Origin: DASWRT01 sp036403035
GTDB taxonomy: Bacteria; Pseudomonadota; Alphaproteobacteria; ATCC43930; CGMCC-115725
NCBI GenBank assembly: GCA_036403035.1
Contig: DASWRT010000516.1
Coordinates: forward strand, 1-7,874
Reading direction: 5' to 3'
Length of the DNA: 7,874 bases
How positions within the stretch are numbered: the stretch's first letter is position 1; every line of letters starts with the position of its first letter. A program made the translations under genes and the position numbers. Below the pieces are notes generated by a model. The model did not search any database. It saw only the letters and a list, made by a program, of their open reading frames with translations, and was not told the origin of the DNA. Below, one piece after another: positions 5,271-7,874 of this stretch.

Positions 5271-5460
5271 GGGGATCGGGGAGAAATTGAAAAAGAGAAC
5301 GCTTTAACGCGAAGGCCGCGAAGGTTGACGCGACGGTCGGCGAAGGAATGACTGCGCGCCTCCGACGCGCAGAAATCATCGTTCGCGTTCTTTGCGATCC
5401 CTTCGCGTCCTTCGCGTTGAAGCGTTCTCTTTTTAATACCCAACTATCCCCCCGATCCCC
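5271..5460. repeat. Long imperfect inverted-repeat element (about 190 bp) between convergent genes
   Basis: The ends are an exact 11-bp inverted repeat: GGGGATCGGGG at 5271-5281 and CCCCGATCCCC at 5450-5460. Inside these, 35-bp arms at 5290-5324 and 5400-5434 are complementary at 33 of 35 positions. Each arm carries A5GAGAACGCTT and two CGCGAAGG units. The centre (5325-5399) has a small hairpin CTGCGCG/CGCGCAG (5352-5358, 5366-5372). The strand leaving the main stem ends in T5 in both directions (CTCTTTTT), so it could terminate both the Lrp-type gene and the methyltransferase gene. No open frame of note and no clear target-site duplication is present. It may be a MITE-like or REP-like interspersed repeat; I recall CGCGAAG-rich intergenic repeats from alphaproteobacteria but cannot check. 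Confidence 0.85.
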
Positions 5461-5476
5461 ATTCAAAGTTCCTTTT

Positions 5477-6271
5477 TCACAATTCCAGCGCCGCCGCGTG
5501 GCGGAGGACGGCGTCGGCTTCGGGGGTGAAGCGGCCGTCCGGCTGGTGCAGGACCAAGCCGGGGCTGAGGCGGGTCGGTGACGCGACCTGCTTGCGCGCC
5601 CGCACGACGACCCGCTTCGCCGGCTGGCCGGCACGCGGCCAGAGCGGGAAGATCACGATCTCGCCGGCGCGGCCCGCGAGCTGCGCGAGCAGCATCTCCA
5701 GCCGGTCGGCGCGATGGATGAAGGTGATGCTCCCCTTCGGCTTCACCATCATCAGCGCGAACCGCACCCAGACCTCGATCGGCGCATCGCCCTCGACATG
5801 TGCGGCGGCGCGTCCGGGATTGGGCGGCGGCGTCGCCGTACCGGTCTCCAGGAACGGCGGATTCGCCATCGCGTGATCGAACGAGGCAGGGGCGAGACGC
5901 GGCGGCGGCGTCAGCAGATCGCCCGCCATCACCGCGACCCGCCCCGACATCTGGTTGAGCGCAGCGTTGTCGCCGGCAAGCCGCACGAGGTCGCGCTGCC
6001 GCTCGATCCCGGTGATCCGGCACTCCGGCATGCGCGCAGCCAGGCAGAACGACGCCGCGCCGACGCCCGCGCCGACGTCGATCACCCGCTCGCCGGGTTC
6101 CGCCTGCACGGAGGCGGCGAGGAATACCGGATCGATCGCGGCGCGGTAACCAGCGGCGGGCTGACGCAGCCGGATACGGTTGCCGAGCAGCCCGTCCTCG
6201 GTGATGACCGGCGGCGTGCCGGCACCGGCGGCAGGATCGGGGGACGGGATAGGCGGCGGCGACTGGGTCAT
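5477..6271 (-). CDS. tRNA1(Val) (adenine-37-N6)-methyltransferase-like protein (TrmN6/YfiC family)
   Basis: This 264-aa class I SAM-dependent methyltransferase has a Pro-rich N-terminus, then GNRIRLRQPAAGYRAAIDPVFLAA, the pattern that precedes the SAM fold in this family. Motif I is VIDVGAGVG (63-71). An acidic residue after strand 2 (IGIERQRDL, Glu90) should bind SAM ribose. The catalytic motif NPPF (137-140) is that of N6-adenine and related amino-methyltransferases. In E. coli the family member methylates A37 of tRNA1(Val); the substrate here is inferred. The ATG overlaps the DUF2007 stop (ATGA), indicating translational coupling, and its own ribosome-binding site is poor. The gene ends next to the long inverted repeat. 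Confidence 0.85.
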   Translation of the reverse strand: MTQSPPPIPSPDPAAGAGTPPVITEDGLLGNRIRLRQPAAGYRAAIDPVFLAASVQAEPGERVIDVGAGVGAASFCLAARMPECRITGIERQRDLVRLAGDNAALNQMSGRVAVMAGDLLTPPPRLAPASFDHAMANPPFLETGTATPPPNPGRAAAHVEGDAPIEVWVRFALMMVKPKGSITFIHRADRLEMLLAQLAGRAGEIVIFPLWPRAGQPAKRVVVRARKQVASPTRLSPGLVLHQPDGRFTPEADAVLRHAAALEL

Positions 6272-6483
6272 CCGGAAAGGTCTCGCTCGGCTGCGGCAAT
6301 GGCGGCCCTCGCGCGGCCGAGGTCGTCGTCGTCGACCATCAACCGCCGCTGGATCGCGCCGATGCTGCCTTCGGCGAAGCTGGCATGGGTGTCAAGGAGG
6401 ATCGCGGCGATGCCGGCGTCGCGCAGCACGGCCTCGATCCAGGAGAGTTTCACCGCGTCGTTGCTGCGGAGCAATTCCTTCAT
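6268..6483 (-). CDS. DUF2007 domain protein (putative signal-transducing protein family)
   Basis: The 71-aa product is a single DUF2007 domain: MKELLRSNDAVKLSWIEAVLRDAGI, then LDTHASFAEGSIG, then RLMVDDDDLGRARAAI. This is the usual beta-alpha-beta pattern of the family, whose biochemical function is unknown; the Pfam name is only a suggestion. The small basic/acidic soluble protein has no signal peptide. It is the first gene of a two-gene unit with the methyltransferase and overlaps it by ATGA. The ATG is preceded by only a weak ribosome-binding site, and an 11-bp perfect inverted repeat ends six bases upstream of it, which may affect its translation. The unit is divergent from the polyprenyl synthase gene, an arrangement I recall in alphaproteobacteria. 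Confidence 0.85.
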   Translation of the reverse strand: MKELLRSNDAVKLSWIEAVLRDAGIAAILLDTHASFAEGSIGAIQRRLMVDDDDLGRARAAIAAAERDLSG

Positions 6484-6489
6484 AGGCGA

Positions 6490-6527
6490 GGACCGCGACC
6501 TCTTTGCACGCTGGACGGTCGCGGTCC
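6490..6527. promoter_or_regulatory. 11-bp perfect inverted repeat directly before the DUF2007 start
   Basis: GGACCGCGACC (6490-6500) and GGTCGCGGTCC (6517-6527) are exact reverse complements around a 16-nt loop. In the DUF2007 mRNA this would be a stable GC-rich hairpin ending six bases before the ATG, occupying the ribosome-binding region. As DNA it could instead be an operator for a dimeric regulator shared by the two divergent genes. The structure is certain; its role is inferred. Confidence 0.6.
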
Positions 6528-6550
6528 CATGCCGGACTTGACCCGAAATG
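6528..6550. repeat. Decayed palindrome resembling an alphaproteobacterial intergenic repeat
   Basis: CATGCCGG, a spacer of ACTTGAC, and CCGAAATG form an inverted repeat with two central mismatches. It resembles the common intergenic palindrome CATGCCGG-ACTTGAC-CCGGCATG that I recall from many alphaproteobacterial genomes, with one arm altered. The -35 box TTGACC of the predicted ispB promoter lies inside it. Recognition is from memory. Confidence 0.4.
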
Positions 6551-6565
6551 CTTCGTCCCTATGCT
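6538..6565 (+). promoter_or_regulatory. Predicted sigma-70 promoter of the polyprenyl synthase gene
   Basis: TTGACC (6538-6543), a 16-nt spacer and TATGCT (6560-6565) form a good match to the housekeeping consensus. Transcription would begin near 6572 and leave a leader of about 57 nt before GTG 6629. An upstream ATG at 6548 lies between the boxes and so would not be in the message. Confidence 0.6.
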
Positions 6566-6628
6566 CGCTCCGGCGACCGCGAAGCGTCAAGATCGGCGGA
6601 CGTGGTCCATCGGGGTTGGGAGTTGCGT

Positions 6629-7648
6629 GTGGCGGTCGTTGCCGGCCTGAGGGACGAAGACACGAAAAAGCCGGCCTCGCTCGACAGCTTGGTCGCACTG
6701 CTGCGCGACGACATGCAGCACGTCAACACCGTGATCGTCGACCGGATGCAGAGCCCGGTCGCGCTGATCCCGCAGCTCGCGGGGCATATCGTCGCGGCCG
6801 GCGGCAAGCGGTTGCGCCCGATGCTGACGCTCGCCACGGCGCGACTCTGCGGCTATCGCGGCGACCGCCACGTCGCGCTGGCCGCCGCCGTCGAGTTCAT
6901 CCATACCGCGACCCTGCTGCACGACGACGTCGTCGACGCCAGCGACCTGCGCCGCGGCCTCGCGACGGCGAACGCCGTCTGGGGCAACAAGCCGTCGGTG
7001 CTGGTCGGCGACTTCCTGTTCAGCCGCGCCTTCCAGCTGATGGTCGAGGACGGCTCGCTGCGCGTGCTGGAGATCCTGTCGCAGGCGTCTGCGGTGATCG
7101 CCGAAGGCGAAGTGCTGCAGCTCGTCACCTCGAACGACATCTCGACGACGCAGGACGCCTATCTGGAGGTGATCCGCGCGAAGACGGCGCAGCTCTTCGC
7201 CGCGGCGGCGTGCATCGGCGCGGTGATCGCGGACCGGCCGGCCCACGAGGAGGAGGCGCTGGAGTCCTACGGCCGCAATCTCGGCGTCGCCTTCCAGCTC
7301 GTCGACGACATGCTCGACTACTCGGCCCGGCAGGCCGAGCTGGGCAAGACGGTCGGCGACGATTTCCGCGACGGCAAGATCACGCTGCCGGTCGTCCTCG
7401 CCGTGGAGCGCGGCGACGATGCCGAGCGCGGCTTCTGGCGGCGGACGCTGGAGGAACAGGACCTCGCCGACGACGACCTCGATCAGGCGATTCACCTGAT
7501 CCGCAAGCATGACGCGCTCGCCGATACGCTGGCTCTCGCCGCGCGCTACGGCACCGAGGCACGCGCCGCGCTGGCGCCGTTCCGCGACGGACCGGAAAAG
7601 CGGGCGCTGCTCGAAGCAGTGGATTTCTGTCTCGAACGCGGCTATTGA
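6629..7648 (+). CDS. ispB: Long-chain all-trans polyprenyl diphosphate synthase (octa-/decaprenyl type)
   Basis: This enzyme extends farnesyl or geranylgeranyl diphosphate with isopentenyl diphosphate to make the ubiquinone side chain. I start it at GTG 6629 (339 aa), which has GGGAG six bases upstream. An in-frame ATG at 6548 would add 27 poorly conserved-looking residues and lies inside the predicted promoter. Visible motifs are GGKRLRP (58-64, substrate phosphate binding), the first Asp-rich motif DDVVD (99-103) after LLH, LRRG (107-110), VGDFLFSRAF, KT (185-186) and the second Asp-rich motif DDMLD (226-230) after FQLV. The residue five before the first motif is Ala94; a small residue there is known to permit long chains, so a C40-C50 product fits. 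The alphaproteobacterial norm would be decaprenyl (ddsA); exact length cannot be read from sequence. The gene is followed by a hairpin and a tRNA gene. Confidence 0.93.
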   Translation: MAVVAGLRDEDTKKPASLDSLVALLRDDMQHVNTVIVDRMQSPVALIPQLAGHIVAAGGKRLRPMLTLATARLCGYRGDRHVALAAAVEFIHTATLLHDDVVDASDLRRGLATANAVWGNKPSVLVGDFLFSRAFQLMVEDGSLRVLEILSQASAVIAEGEVLQLVTSNDISTTQDAYLEVIRAKTAQLFAAAACIGAVIADRPAHEEEALESYGRNLGVAFQLVDDMLDYSARQAELGKTVGDDFRDGKITLPVVLAVERGDDAERGFWRRTLEEQDLADDDLDQAIHLIRKHDALADTLALAARYGTEARAALAPFRDGPEKRALLEAVDFCLERGY

Positions 7649-7652
7649 AGTC

Positions 7653-7686
7653 GCCCGCCCGCGAGCCGGAACGGCCCGCGGGCGGC
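7653..7686 (+). terminator. GC-rich hairpin after the polyprenyl synthase gene
   Basis: Starting five bases after the stop, GCCCGCCCGCG pairs with CGCGGGCGGC (one bulged C). The stem continues as GCCG/CGGC around a GAA loop with a single A/C mismatch. The stem totals about 14 bp. No T-run follows, so termination may be partial or Rho-assisted. Confidence 0.55.
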
Positions 7687-7700
7687 ACATACGGGAAGGG

Positions 7701-7729
7701 TTGCGCACCGTCGTCCGGGGCGCTATACC
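7701..7729 (+). promoter_or_regulatory. Promoter of tRNA-Pro
   Basis: TTGCGC (7701-7706), an ideal 17-nt spacer and TATACC (7724-7729) precede the tRNA by 15 bp. The stretch after the -10 box (CCGCCCGC) is GC-rich, the discriminator type associated with stringent control of stable RNA genes. The start of transcription is predicted near 7736, giving a short 5' leader. Confidence 0.65.
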
Positions 7730-7744
7730 CCGCCCGCATCGGAC

Positions 7745-7821
7745 CGGAGTGTAGCTCAGCCTGGTAGAGCACTGTCTTCGGGAGGCAGGGGCCGGAGGTT
7801 CGAATCCTCTCACTCCGACCA
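7745..7821 (+). tRNA. tRNA-Pro (anticodon CGG), CCA encoded
   Basis: A full cloverleaf of 77 nt is visible. The acceptor arm is CGGAGTG/CACTCCG. The D-arm is GCTC/GAGC with loop AGCCTGGTA. The anticodon stem is CTGTC/GGCAG (one T-G pair) with loop TTCGGGA, so the anticodon is CGG (7779-7781), reading proline codon CCG. The T-arm is GGAGG-TTCGAAT-CCTCT, followed by discriminator A and an encoded CCA (7819-7821). CCG is a much-used proline codon in GC-rich genomes, so this should be a heavily used tRNA. Confidence 0.97.
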
Positions 7822-7832
7822 GCAGAATCGCA

Positions 7833-7872
7833 GAAACCCGCCGCTTTCGAGGAATCGAGGGCGGCGGGTTTC
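7833..7872 (+). terminator. Hairpin downstream of tRNA-Pro, probable terminator
   Basis: GAAACCCGCCGC (7833-7844) and GCGGCGGGTTTC (7861-7872) form a perfect 12-bp stem. The 16-nt loop can form an extra TCGA/TCGA stem. The arm ends in TTTC and the window stops two bases later, so a following T-run cannot be seen. Position 11 nt after the tRNA fits a terminator. Confidence 0.7.
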
Positions 7873-7874
7873 GC

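Noticed and set aside
5311..5420. Repeated CGCGAAGG units taken as a possible CRISPR array
   Set aside because: The units are short, irregularly spaced and arranged as an inverted repeat, with no equal-length direct repeats or spacers.
5262..5470. Target-site duplication flanking the long inverted repeat
   Set aside because: The flanks (TGATTA to the left, ATTCAA to the right) share no convincing direct repeat longer than about three bases.
5348..5581. A 77-codon plus-strand frame within the inverted repeat and beyond
   Set aside because: It has no ribosome-binding site and its middle simply translates the repeat arm before running antisense into the methyltransferase gene.
6587..7813. A 408-codon minus-strand frame antisense to the polyprenyl synthase gene, reaching into the tRNA
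   Set aside because: No recognisable domain, runs through the tRNA gene and is antisense to a clearly identified enzyme.

Overview
This is a GC-rich chromosomal window, most probably from an alphaproteobacterium. Three things point that way. An ispB/ddsA-type polyprenyl diphosphate synthase lies divergent to a DUF2007 gene followed by a TrmN6-like methyltransferase, an order I recall from alphaproteobacterial genomes. A Fur-superfamily palindrome of the Irr/PerR kind precedes dps. A decayed palindrome of a type I associate with alphaproteobacterial intergenic repeats lies upstream of ispB. I cannot fix the order or genus. The genes look like stable housekeeping and stress functions; I see no transposase, phage gene or CRISPR array.

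Layout. (1) 1-1464, minus strand: a CorA magnesium channel, then 3 nt later a secreted RNase Sa-like guanyl-specific ribonuclease, then a GTGA-overlapping reading frame that runs off the left edge and might encode an inhibitor. (2) 1465-1698: divergent control region with inverted repeats. (3) 1699-2526, plus: a Tat-exported N-acetylmuramoyl-L-alanine amidase (Amidase_3) with an AmiC/AmiB-like regulatory insert. (4) 2527-3188, plus: a hairpin, then a dps gene behind a perfect 17-bp Fur-family palindrome. (5) 3189-3487: a long hairpin shared by dps and a convergent 75-aa conserved hypothetical gene. (6) 3578-5252: a lysine 6-dehydrogenase/saccharopine-dehydrogenase-family gene (minus), divergent from an Lrp/AsnC regulator (plus). 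(7) 5253-5476: a long inverted-repeat element of about 190 bp between convergent genes. (8) 5477-6483, minus: DUF2007 gene and tRNA1(Val)-type methyltransferase overlapping by ATGA. (9) 6484-7648: divergent control region and a long-chain polyprenyl diphosphate synthase (quinone side chain). (10) 7649-7874: hairpin, tRNA promoter, tRNA-Pro(CGG) with encoded CCA, and a final hairpin cut close to the window end.

How the genes relate. The regulator and the dehydrogenase probably form one self-contained amino-acid catabolism unit. Dps is predicted to be under iron or peroxide control. CorA, the ribonuclease and the edge frame probably form one transcript. The other genes are independent housekeeping units. 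The least explained items are the 190-bp inverted repeat, the identity of the frame cut at base 1, and the hairpin directly upstream of the DUF2007 start codon.
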